This document shows positions 1-5,118 of a stretch of DNA of 5,118 nucleotides, piece after piece. The translations under genes were made by a program, and so were the position numbers. The notes under the pieces were generated by a model that saw nothing but the letters and a program-made list of their open reading frames with translations, searched no databases and was not told where the DNA came from. Source of the DNA: JACKDX01 sp964640175 (GTDB lineage Bacteria > Myxococcota_A > Polyangia > Polyangiales > GCA-016699535); the NCBI GenBank assembly GCA_964640175.1, contig CAZXFW010000026.1:1-5118 (forward strand). Reading direction: 5' to 3'. The first letter of the stretch is position 1, and each line of letters begins with the position of its first letter.

Positions 1-569
1 ACTTCACGTAACTTGCCAAGCGCTGCAACAGTTTTTGCCATTTGCATGAGGGAAAGCACCCCTTCTTGCATGCGAGCTCCTCCTGATGCAGATAAAATAA
101 TTGCAGGTTGTTTGAGATCAGTGGCGCGCTCAAACACCCTTGCAAGTTTCTCCCCTGCCACTGAGCCCATTGAGCCTCCCATGAAACGGAACACAAAGGT
201 GCCTAGCTGCACTGGTCGTTGTTCGAGTAAGCCACTCCCCGTCATGACAGAATCATTGACGCCTGCTTTTTGTTGCACAGTACGTATGCGACTCCCATAA
301 GGAGCTGAATCAACAAATTCAAGCGCATCTATCGGCGCTAAATCCCGATCGAATTCCTTCCACGTTCCAGCGTCTATCAATAATTGAATCCACGCCTCAG
401 CGGACAACCGATAGTGGTGCCCGCAACGAGGACATACCTCATGGTTATCTACATATTCTTCTGATCTTAGCGTAGCTCCACAACCTACACATCGACGAAA
501 GACTCCCTCGCCAATGGTTTTCTTTTCAGACGCATCTCGCGAAGCGCGTTTTTTACCAAACCAACCCAT
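1..569 (-). CDS. accD: Acetyl-CoA carboxylase carboxyltransferase subunit beta, partial (C-terminus beyond left edge)
   Basis: This is the beta half of the ACC carboxyltransferase, which with AccA moves the carboxyl group from carboxybiotin on AccB to acetyl-CoA to give malonyl-CoA in the cytoplasm. The first 189 residues are present, of roughly 280-300 usual for the family. The protein opens with MGWFGKK, typical of AccD. It then has a four-cysteine zinc finger, C27-x2-C30 and C46-x2-C49, as in bacterial AccD. The crotonase-like carboxyltransferase core follows, with FMGGSMGSVAGEK around 129-141 and SASGGARMQEG at 160-170. The start is the ATG at 569. No good Shine-Dalgarno lies upstream, but the 24-base gap to the pgeF stop suggests translation from a shared transcript. 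The usual downstream partner in many genomes is folC, which cannot be seen here. Identification is secure; only the 3' part is missing. Confidence 0.97.
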   Translation of the reverse strand, partial: MGWFGKKRASRDASEKKTIGEGVFRRCVGCGATLRSEEYVDNHEVCPRCGHHYRLSAEAWIQLLIDAGTWKEFDRDLAPIDALEFVDSAPYGSRIRTVQQKAGVNDSVMTGSGLLEQRPVQLGTFVFRFMGGSMGSVAGEKLARVFERATDLKQPAIILSASGGARMQEGVLSLMQMAKTVAALGKLRE

Positions 570-593
570 TGCAAGCAGGCGATAGCACAGCGT

Positions 594-1376
594 CTAACGG
601 GAAACAATCACTGCAAGGTGACGCCCCGTTGACGCACCGCTCCGTCGGTACGAAAAAAACCGTTGGGCTTCACAATGGGTGCACCCACCCACATCGTCGA
701 TGCGTTTAGCAGACACCCCTTGCTGGTTAAGCTGCACCCGAAGGGCCTTCACTAATGAGACCCGTGGACGAGGCCCCGTCCTCTCAATAATTTCTGCATT
801 TTCACAGCTGTGCGCTATTTCTTCAGCTACATCTTCACCTACTTCAAAACAGCACTGCCGAATATGCGGCCCTATGGCTACACACCATGTGGATACCTCT
901 GTCCCTGCAATATCGCTCAATTTTTTTAGGGTAGCTTGTAACACCCCAGCCACAACGCCCCGCCAACCCGCATGGATGGTTGCGACCGCTCCACTGCTCG
1001 GATCTCCTATTAATACTGCAATGCAATCCGCCGTACGAACCCCTACAGCAATCGCAGAGCCTATGCCAATCAACGCATCGCCTTGCTGTGCTCTAAATGT
1101 TGTAGGCGCTTGCTTCCCATCCACCACCGTCACTTCTTTTCCATGAACCTGGCTTAGTTCATACAACCGGTTTTCATCATAGCCCACATCTACGGCAAAG
1201 CGCCGATGATTCTCTGCAACACTGAGGGCAACATCCCCCACCGCACGTCCGAGATTAAGTGTTTCAAACGGTTCGGAGCTCACCCCACCGGTACGTAATG
1301 AAAACCCGTGACAAAATCCGTAGGTTTTTAGCAATGACGATTGCACGACTCGTATTGCAGAAGAATCATTAATCAT
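594..1376 (-). CDS. pgeF: Laccase-domain peptidoglycan editing factor / purine nucleoside-acting enzyme (YfiH family)
   Basis: The 260-residue protein matches the full length of the YfiH/PgeF (multicopper polyphenol oxidase, DUF152) family. The signatures run in order: an N-terminal HGFSLRTGGVS segment (23-33), QVHG with H78, RTADC with C118, HAGWRG with H135, IGPHIRQCCFEVG near 168-180, and a C-terminal FFSYRR...TGRHLAVI. H78, C118 and H135 correspond to the family's metal-binding triad, so the active site looks intact. In E. coli PgeF limits L-serine misincorporation in place of L-alanine in peptidoglycan precursors. Other members act on purine nucleosides (adenosine deaminase/phosphorylase activity), so the substrate here is not settled by sequence. 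It lies first in a minus-strand unit with accD 24 bases downstream. The start is the ATG at 1376. No Shine-Dalgarno is obvious before it, and a slightly shorter product from a later start cannot be excluded. Confidence 0.93.
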   Translation of the reverse strand: MINDSSAIRVVQSSLLKTYGFCHGFSLRTGGVSSEPFETLNLGRAVGDVALSVAENHRRFAVDVGYDENRLYELSQVHGKEVTVVDGKQAPTTFRAQQGDALIGIGSAIAVGVRTADCIAVLIGDPSSGAVATIHAGWRGVVAGVLQATLKKLSDIAGTEVSTWCVAIGPHIRQCCFEVGEDVAEEIAHSCENAEIIERTGPRPRVSLVKALRVQLNQQGVSAKRIDDVGGCTHCEAQRFFSYRRSGASTGRHLAVIVSR

Positions 1377-1438
1377 TGCGAATTGTGAACCAACATACTA
1401 CTGTAGGAAACGAAGTGCTACAGAGCGAGGTTTAATCT
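1377..1438. promoter_or_regulatory. Divergent intergenic region between pgeF and the SCP2 gene
   Basis: This 62-base spacer must carry the 5' signals for both the leftward pgeF-accD unit and the rightward SCP2 pair. On the plus strand a weak sigma70-like candidate is TTGCGA (1376-1381), 17 bases, TACTGT (1399-1404). It would start transcription near 1411. A 6-base inverted repeat, CTGTAG (1401-1406) and CTACAG (1418-1423), sits over and just after that -10 and could be an operator half-site pair or chance. GAGG at 1427-1430 is a plausible Shine-Dalgarno 8 bases before the SCP2 ATG. I found no convincing promoter on the minus strand. Confidence 0.35.
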
Positions 1439-1867
1439 ATGGCTTACGTATTTCCTTCCGCCGATTGGACACAAGCTTACAAAGACGCAGTCAATAACAA
1501 TTCCGAATACCGTAAAGCTGCTCAGAGTTGGACTCACGGAACAGTTGCCATGGTCGTGACAGCAGAGCCTAGTCTAGGCATAGCTACAAATGTTGCTCTA
1601 TTGCTCGATGTCCACGAAGGAGTGTGCCGAGGAAGCGATTATTTTTCAGATGCAGAGCAGGCCATCGATAAAGCAAATTTTGTCATTGAAGCAAACTATG
1701 CGCGTTGGAAAGAAGTTGTGCAAGGTAAGCTAGAGCCCATTAAAGCCATGATGCAAGGAAAACTTAAGCTGAGTAAAGGTAGCTTACCCACCATGATCCG
1801 CTATGTGGACGCGTCCCGTGAACTCGTGGAAAGCGCTGCAAACGTCCCTACCGAGTTTGTCGGTTAA
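1439..1867 (+). CDS. SCP2 sterol-binding domain (sterol carrier type) lipid-binding protein
   Basis: This 142-residue protein is a stand-alone SCP2-type domain with no signal peptide, so it should be cytoplasmic. The C-terminal half is the most telling. A stretch of the form ANYARWKEVVQGKLEPIKAM, followed by MQGKLKLSKGSLPTMIRYV and ending in a short RELVESA helix, is characteristic of bacterial putative sterol-carrier proteins. In that family the segment forms the glycine-lysine-rich strand/helix closing the hydrophobic cavity. The middle (about 36-70) has the expected alternating strand pattern. SCP2 domains bind fatty acids, acyl-CoA or other hydrophobic ligands; the ligand here is unknown. 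The ATG at 1439 has a GAGG motif 8 bases upstream, the best ribosome-binding site in the window. It is followed 9 bases later by a second SCP2-like gene, probably on the same transcript. Fold assignment is strong and the biological role is inference. Confidence 0.85.
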   Translation: MAYVFPSADWTQAYKDAVNNNSEYRKAAQSWTHGTVAMVVTAEPSLGIATNVALLLDVHEGVCRGSDYFSDAEQAIDKANFVIEANYARWKEVVQGKLEPIKAMMQGKLKLSKGSLPTMIRYVDASRELVESAANVPTEFVG

Positions 1868-1876
1868 GCTTACGTC

Positions 1877-2305
1877 ATGTCTCGATCGATCGTCCTTAGT
1901 GAAACGGCCCAACACAATGGTCTTGCCTGCATGTTGGCTGAGTTGATCCGTACAAACCTCACAGAACACCCCGATAAAAATAAGATTTTTGAAACACTGC
2001 GAGGCACCATCGCCATCATCGCAGAAGATGCCCAGGTGGGCCTCACCTTGCAATTCGATTTCCATGGGCTGGTGATCCATGATGGCATTCAAGGCATTCC
2101 AAATATCACCATACGCGCACAAAGCGACGACATCGCAAAACTCTCACTGATGCGCTTTAGCACGCCTTTAGGGCTGCCTGCGCTCTGGGACGACACCACC
2201 CGAAATCTGATGACAGCCATCCTCAAGCGAAGAGTTCGTGTGTATGCCGCCCCACATCACCTTTCCATGCTTGGACATGTCTCACAGCTCCTGTCCGTCG
2301 ACTAG
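1877..2305 (+). CDS. Diverged SCP2-like small protein, function unknown
   Basis: I do not recognise a named family with certainty. The 142-residue product has an N-terminal helical part (about 1-45) and then alternating strands. These include VGLTLQFDFHGLVIHDGI and a PNITIRAQSDDIAKLSLM segment, resembling the SCP2 core in which a ligand-cavity strand is followed by 'adv.i.g...di..l'. The end, with a KRRVRVYAAPHHLSMLGHVSQLL pattern (read in two overlapping parts), matches the 'strand then helix' that closes SCP2 domains. There is no signal peptide or membrane segment. The ATG at 1877 lies 9 bases after the preceding SCP2 stop, with no Shine-Dalgarno, which points to co-transcription and perhaps translational coupling. 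It could be a paralogue or hetero-partner of the upstream SCP2 protein. It ends 16 bases from the 3' end of a converging tRNA, and no terminator hairpin is visible between them. Confidence 0.6.
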   Translation: MSRSIVLSETAQHNGLACMLAELIRTNLTEHPDKNKIFETLRGTIAIIAEDAQVGLTLQFDFHGLVIHDGIQGIPNITIRAQSDDIAKLSLMRFSTPLGLPALWDDTTRNLMTAILKRRVRVYAAPHHLSMLGHVSQLLSVD

Positions 2306-2321
2306 CAACAAAGAACTGCGG

Positions 2322-2405
2322 TGCGGACGAGAGGACTTGAACCTCCACGGGGTTTCCCCCACCAGATCCTTAGTCTGGCGCGTATGCCAGTTCCGCCACG
2401 TCCGC
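2322..2405 (-). tRNA. tRNA-Leu, anticodon AAG
   Basis: The minus strand folds into a complete 84-base class II tRNA. The acceptor stem GCGGACG/CGTCCGC is perfect over 7 pairs and the discriminator is A73, as in leucine tRNAs. The D stem is 3 pairs (GCG/CGC) with GG in the loop. The anticodon stem CCAGA/TCTGG is perfect, with a 7-base loop CTAAGGA. The long variable arm of 15 bases contains GGGG-GAAA-CCCC. The T arm has the loop TTCAAGT and stem GGAGG/CCTCT, including one G-U pair. The anticodon occupies 2369-2371 and reads AAG (A34 A35 G36, then G37), so it decodes CUU and, if A34 becomes inosine, CUC and CUA. The CCA end is not encoded (ACCG follows the acceptor). The gene converges on the SCP2-like pair and is divergent from the Roadblock operon. 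Confidence 0.95.
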
Positions 2406-2439
2406 AATTAGGCTTCAAAATGACAGCGTTGGGGGGCTG

Positions 2440-2467
2440 AGCCTACTTGGTAAGTTCGTCTTGTCAA
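2440..2467 (-). promoter_or_regulatory. Sigma70-type promoter of the tRNA-Leu gene
   Basis: On the minus strand a perfect -35 TTGACA (2467 down to 2462) is followed by a 16-base spacer and TAGGCT (2445 down to 2440). TAGGCT keeps the first, second and last bases of the -10 consensus. A C-rich run (2431-2436) lies just downstream, like the GC-rich discriminators of stringently controlled stable-RNA promoters. Transcription would start near 2433, about 28 bases before the tRNA 5' end, a normal leader length for RNase P processing. Confidence 0.6.
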
Positions 2468-2487
2468 GTCACATCGATGAACTTGAC
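2463..2487. promoter_or_regulatory. Perfect dyad GTCAAGT-N11-ACTTGAC
   Basis: Seven-base inverted arms lie at 2463-2469 and 2481-2487, with an ATCGAT palindrome in the spacer (2473-2478). The left arm overlaps the -35 hexamer of the tRNA promoter. The right arm contains a TTGACG on the plus strand (2483-2488). It may therefore be two divergent -35 elements, a repressor operator or an RNA hairpin. No matching -10 element is clear on the plus strand (the best is CGAGAT, 17 bases on). This is the main structured element in the 142-base gap before the Roadblock gene. Confidence 0.4.
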
Positions 2488-2547
2488 GGATGGTCGCGAA
2501 CATGCCGAGATCGGGGGGGTAACAGTCAAGAAAGGACTCAAGACAGC

Positions 2548-2928
2548 ATGCAGAGGGACCCGCTGCACCAATTGGCTACCATATTAAAGGACGTGGTGGA
2601 TCGAACCGAAGGCAGTGTCTCAGGCCTCTTAATGGATTTTGACGGGCTTCCGGTCGAGCATTACGTTCGGGATCACGTCAATGTGGACGCCGAAACCATC
2701 GGAGCCGAATACAGCGTAGTCCTGGGACAAATTCGCAAAGCTGCTGGCATGCTGGACGCGGGCTCTGCGCGTGAAGTTGCCATTCAAGCCGAACGGCTCA
2801 CTACAGTCATCCGCTTGCTCAATGAAGATTATTTCGTAGCCATTTCCCTCTTGCCCGGTGGCAATGTAGGGAAGGCAAAGTTCTTGCTCCGGACGGCTCA
2901 AGATCGCTTACTGCAAGCGCTTGCATAA
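2548..2928 (+). CDS. Roadblock/LC7 domain protein (MglB-like family)
   Basis: With the ATG at 2548 this is a 126-residue single-domain protein, the usual size for bacterial Roadblock/LC7 proteins. An N-terminal helix (about 4-20) leads to the family's opening strand-turn-strand, VSGLLMDFDGLPVEHYV at 24-40 with the typical D-x-D-G turn. A long helix (about 45-70) follows, then a strand pair and a C-terminal helix ending in RLLQALA. Family members dimerise and often regulate small Ras-like GTPases, as MglB does for MglA in Myxococcus polarity control. No GTPase gene is in the window, so the partner is unknown. An in-frame TTG at 2461 would add 29 residues. I prefer the ATG because the extension is polar and low-conservation in look and crosses the dyad element. 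AAAGGA at 2531-2536 is a distant, weak Shine-Dalgarno. It is 6 bases upstream of aroQ and heads that operon. Confidence 0.8.
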   Translation: MQRDPLHQLATILKDVVDRTEGSVSGLLMDFDGLPVEHYVRDHVNVDAETIGAEYSVVLGQIRKAAGMLDAGSAREVAIQAERLTTVIRLLNEDYFVAISLLPGGNVGKAKFLLRTAQDRLLQALA

Positions 2929-2934
2929 TAGCCT

Positions 2935-3390
2935 ATGTCTTCTCTTGCCAAATTGAAAATCCTGGTTTTACACGGACCTAATCTCAACCTTCTCGGAACG
3001 CGTGAACCCGAAATTTACGGAACAATTCCCCTTTCCGTGATTGACACTCAACTCGGATCCCTTGCCAGTGCCTTAGGAGCCACTCTGGAATCCCGGCAGT
3101 CCAACCATGAAGGAGAGCTCGTGGAATGGATTCAACAGGCACGCACACATTTTGATGGACTGGTGATCAATCCAGCCGCCTATACCCATACCTCCTTGGC
3201 GATTGCCGATGCCTTGAGAGCCACCAAGCTGCCTTGCGTTGAGGTTCACCTTTCGAATATCTTTGGCCGAGAAGAACAACGACACCGGTCACTGATTGCG
3301 CCCCATGTGATAGGGTGTGTCTCGGGTTTTGGGGCGAACAGCTACCCCCTTGGCTTACGCGCGTTAATCGACTATCTCAACGCTCCCTAA
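2935..3390 (+). CDS. aroQ: Type II 3-dehydroquinate dehydratase
   Basis: This enzyme converts 3-dehydroquinate to 3-dehydroshikimate, the third step of the shikimate pathway, as a cytosolic dodecamer. At 151 residues it has the normal type II length. The family motifs are all present: HGPNLNLLGTREPEIYG at 13-29 with R23 and the catalytic Y28, SNHEGEL at 56-62, INPAAYTHTS at 78-87 with N79 and H85, and EVHLSNIFGREEQRHRS at 103-119 with the general-acid H105 and R112. The active site therefore appears complete. The ATG at 2935 follows the Roadblock stop by only 6 bases and has no visible Shine-Dalgarno, so coupling to the upstream gene is likely. The gene precedes accB directly. In many deltaproteobacterial and other genomes efp, sometimes with a peptidase gene, sits between aroQ and accB; here it does not. 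Confidence 0.97.
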   Translation: MSSLAKLKILVLHGPNLNLLGTREPEIYGTIPLSVIDTQLGSLASALGATLESRQSNHEGELVEWIQQARTHFDGLVINPAAYTHTSLAIADALRATKLPCVEVHLSNIFGREEQRHRSLIAPHVIGCVSGFGANSYPLGLRALIDYLNAP

Positions 3391-3403
3391 TGAAAGTATC
3401 GTG

Positions 3404-3874
3404 ATGGATATTGATTTAAAACAACTCCGAGAATTAATGCGAGCCATTCGTCAATTGGACATTTCTGAGCTCGAAATCAAAAAGGGCGAGGAATCCGTTC
3501 GACTGCGCCGAGAGGTCAATGACCCTACTCCAAGCCGAACTCACACAAGCACTCCCCCATCTGCCTTTGATGTGGGTTCCATCCCGCCCCCAGCCCCTTT
3601 GTCCCCCTCAACGGCACCGAAAGAGGACCCCAGCATCAGTTACGTGACCTCACCCTTCGTAGGAACATTTTATATCGCACCTGCACCCGATGCCCCTTCG
3701 TTTGTTCAGCTCAATGAAGATTTTCAAGCAGGTAAAGTGCTGTGCATCGTTGAAGCCATGAAACTTATGAATGAGATTGAGGCAGATTGTGACGGCACAC
3801 TTGTAGAAATTATGGCTGAGAACGGCAAGCCTGTGGAATTCGGAGACAAGCTGTTTAAGATACGAAAACGGTAG
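3404..3874 (+). CDS. accB: Biotin carboxyl carrier protein of acetyl-CoA carboxylase
   Basis: AccB carries the covalently bound biotin that shuttles carboxyl groups between AccC and the AccA-AccD carboxyltransferase. From the ATG at 3404 it has 156 residues, the usual length. A charged N-terminal segment (DIDLKQLRELMRAI...LEIKKGEESVRLRR) matches the part that contacts AccC. A proline-, serine- and threonine-rich flexible linker spans about 41-76. The C-terminal biotinyl domain begins near VTSPFVGTFY (81-90) and contains the 'thumb' APAPDAP. The EAMKLMNEIEAD motif follows, with K120 as the biotinylated lysine. A GTG at 3401 is immediately upstream in frame and would add one residue; the ATG is the more likely start. 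The aroQ stop lies 13 bases upstream, and a weak GAAAG at 3392-3396 is the only Shine-Dalgarno-like match. accC follows after 12 bases. Confidence 0.96.
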   Translation: MDIDLKQLRELMRAIRQLDISELEIKKGEESVRLRREVNDPTPSRTHTSTPPSAFDVGSIPPPAPLSPSTAPKEDPSISYVTSPFVGTFYIAPAPDAPSFVQLNEDFQAGKVLCIVEAMKLMNEIEADCDGTLVEIMAENGKPVEFGDKLFKIRKR

Positions 3875-3886
3875 GCGTGACTGGCC

Positions 3887-5118
3887 ATGTTCAAGAAAAT
3901 TTTAATCGCAAATCGTGGCGAGATTGCCCTACGCATCATTCGGGCGTGTCGAGAACTCAAGATCGCCACCGTCGCTATCCATAGCGATGTTGATGAACAT
4001 GCTCTGCACGTCCGCTTTGCGGATGAATCTGTATGTGTAGGGCCTGCATCGCCAACCGAAAGCTATTTAAACATTCCCGCCATCATCGCAGCAGCAGAAA
4101 TTACCGGCGCGGATGCCATCCATCCGGGCTATGGATTTCTCTCAGAAAACGCGCAGTTTGCCAAAGTATGCCAGGACTGTGGCTTGACCTTCATCGGTCC
4201 CACGCCTGAAAACATGCTGCAGTGGGGGGATAAAATCCGAGCACGTGAACTTGCAGAGCGCCTTGGGCTCCCGCTGGCCAAGGGAAGTGGCCTCCTGCGT
4301 GATGTGCAAGATGCCATCACTCAAGCCAAAGCCATTGGCTATCCTGTCATGCTTAAGGCCGCCGGTGGTGGCGGTGGTCGAGGCATGCAGATCGTCCGTA
4401 ACAATGAAACCATGTTACGAGTGTTTGCTTCGGCCCGCACCGAAGCCTTGGCAGGGTTTGGCAATGGAGATCTTTACTGCGAACGGTTCGTTGAAGAGCC
4501 TCGTCACATTGAATTTCAAGTCGTGTGTGATTCCAAAGGGAATGTGCGTATTTTGGGCGAACGGGAATGCTCCATTCAACGTCGTCATCAAAAACTCATC
4601 GAAGAAGCGCCTAGCGTCGCCGTTTCTACGGAACTAAGAAACGACATGGCAGCGACCATTGGCCGTGCCATGCGCGAAAGTGGCTATTTATCATTGGGCA
4701 CGCTGGAATTTTTAATGGACGAAAAAGGCGAGCTCAGTTTCATGGAAATGAACACGCGAGTCCAAGTAGAACACCCAGTCACAGAGCTCATCACAGGCGT
4801 GGATTTGGTGTTAGAACAAATTCTCATTGCCGCCGGACATGAGACTACCATCTCCGCTGGCACACTATCTCCGCGAGGACACGCCATTGAGTGTCGTATT
4901 AACGCAGAAGACCCCCGCACCTTTGCGCCTTGCCCTGGATTGATTACCGAGTATCACGCAGCAGGTGGAGCTGGCATCCGTATCGATAGTGGTGTGTATG
5001 GTGGTTGGCGTGTGCCCCCTTACTATGACTCACTGCTACTCAAAGTGATTGCGCATGCACGCACCCGTCAAAATGCTATCTCACGCATGCAACAAGCCTT
5101 AAGCGAAACCATTATTTC
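3887..5118 (+). CDS. accC: Biotin carboxylase subunit of acetyl-CoA carboxylase, partial (C-terminus beyond right edge)
   Basis: AccC uses ATP and bicarbonate to carboxylate biotin on AccB. The reading frame is open from the ATG at 3887 to the window edge, giving 410 residues of about 450. The N-terminal domain shows FKKILIANRGEIALRIIRAC (2-21) and AIHPGYGFLSENA (77-89). The ATP-grasp part has K116, K157 and the glycine-rich loop GGGGGRGM (160-167). It continues with PRHIEFQV (205-212), RRHQK with K236, GTLEFL with E274, and EMNTRVQVEHP (287-297), holding the metal-binding glutamate, N289 and catalytic R291. RGHAIECRINAEDP and VPPYYDS mark the C-terminal domain. All expected active-site residues are present. 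The lid/central region is slightly shorter than in E. coli by two residues before K157, and W113 replaces the common methionine before GDK. It follows accB by 12 bases in the same operon. Confidence 0.97.
   Translation, partial: MFKKILIANRGEIALRIIRACRELKIATVAIHSDVDEHALHVRFADESVCVGPASPTESYLNIPAIIAAAEITGADAIHPGYGFLSENAQFAKVCQDCGLTFIGPTPENMLQWGDKIRARELAERLGLPLAKGSGLLRDVQDAITQAKAIGYPVMLKAAGGGGGRGMQIVRNNETMLRVFASARTEALAGFGNGDLYCERFVEEPRHIEFQVVCDSKGNVRILGERECSIQRRHQKLIEEAPSVAVSTELRNDMAATIGRAMRESGYLSLGTLEFLMDEKGELSFMEMNTRVQVEHPVTELITGVDLVLEQILIAAGHETTISAGTLSPRGHAIECRINAEDPRTFAPCPGLITEYHAAGGAGIRIDSGVYGGWRVPPYYDSLLLKVIAHARTRQNAISRMQQALSETII

Noticed and set aside
679..1146. Plus-strand open frame of 155 codons
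   Set aside because: It lies wholly antisense to pgeF, whose protein matches a known family over its full length. The antisense product shows no recognisable domain.
1784..2122. Minus-strand open frame of 112 codons across the SCP2/SCP2-like junction
   Set aside because: It overlaps two plus-strand genes that make better protein sense and has no recognisable motif or start signal.
2306..2321. Possible bidirectional terminator between the SCP2-like gene and the converging tRNA
   Set aside because: The gap is only 16 bases, with no stem-loop and no T-run on either strand. A GTCGAC palindrome just before it is too short to count.
2319..2405. tRNA gene as an integration (att) site for a mobile element
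   Set aside because: No integrase, no partial repeat of the tRNA 3' end and no foreign-looking gene is present in the window.
2431..2519. Two G-runs (2431-2436 and 2513-2519) as a possible G-quadruplex or phase-variable tract
   Set aside because: Only two runs about 75 bases apart are present, too few for a quadruplex. Neither lies in a coding frame I support, so phase variation has no clear target.
2461..2547. In-frame upstream extension of the Roadblock protein from a TTG start
   Set aside because: It would add 29 polar residues not expected in the family, start inside a dyad element and lack a ribosome-binding site. The ATG at 2548 gives the normal family length.
4245..4637. Plus-strand open frame of 130 codons
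   Set aside because: It is a shifted-frame shadow of accC, whose own frame is continuous and matches biotin carboxylase throughout.

Overview
The window is a compact, gene-dense stretch of bacterial chromosome with roughly balanced base composition by eye. It carries acetyl-CoA carboxylase (ACC) genes at both ends. No mobile element, CRISPR array or long non-coding stretch is visible, and the longest gap between genes is about 140 bases. A Roadblock/LC7 protein directly upstream of aroQ-accB-accC, plus stand-alone SCP2 proteins, suggests a myxobacterial or other deltaproteobacterial-type genome. That placement is an inference from gene content and is weak.

Left block, minus strand: pgeF (laccase-domain peptidoglycan editing factor / YfiH family) is followed after 24 bases by accD, the carboxyltransferase beta subunit of ACC. 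accD runs off the left edge. A 62-base divergent spacer separates pgeF from the next block.

Middle block, plus strand: two small genes 9 bases apart. The first encodes a clear SCP2 sterol-carrier-type lipid-binding protein. The second encodes a more diverged protein with an SCP2-like pattern. Converging on them from the minus strand is a tRNA-Leu gene whose anticodon reads AAG, which is unusual in bacteria. It has a good sigma70-type promoter with a GC-rich discriminator.

Right block, plus strand: a tight operon of a Roadblock/LC7 protein, aroQ (type II 3-dehydroquinate dehydratase), accB (biotin carboxyl carrier protein) and accC (biotin carboxylase, running off the right edge). Gaps are 6 to 13 bases. 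AccD, AccB and AccC together supply three of the four subunits of bacterial ACC, which makes malonyl-CoA for fatty-acid synthesis. accA is not in the window. The SCP2 proteins are plausible lipid handlers and fit the lipid theme. AroQ serves the shikimate pathway.

Most of the content is housekeeping, and I see no convincing new multi-gene system. The points most worth a second look are the tRNA-Leu(AAG), the Roadblock protein co-transcribed with aroQ-accBC, and the tandem SCP2-like pair.
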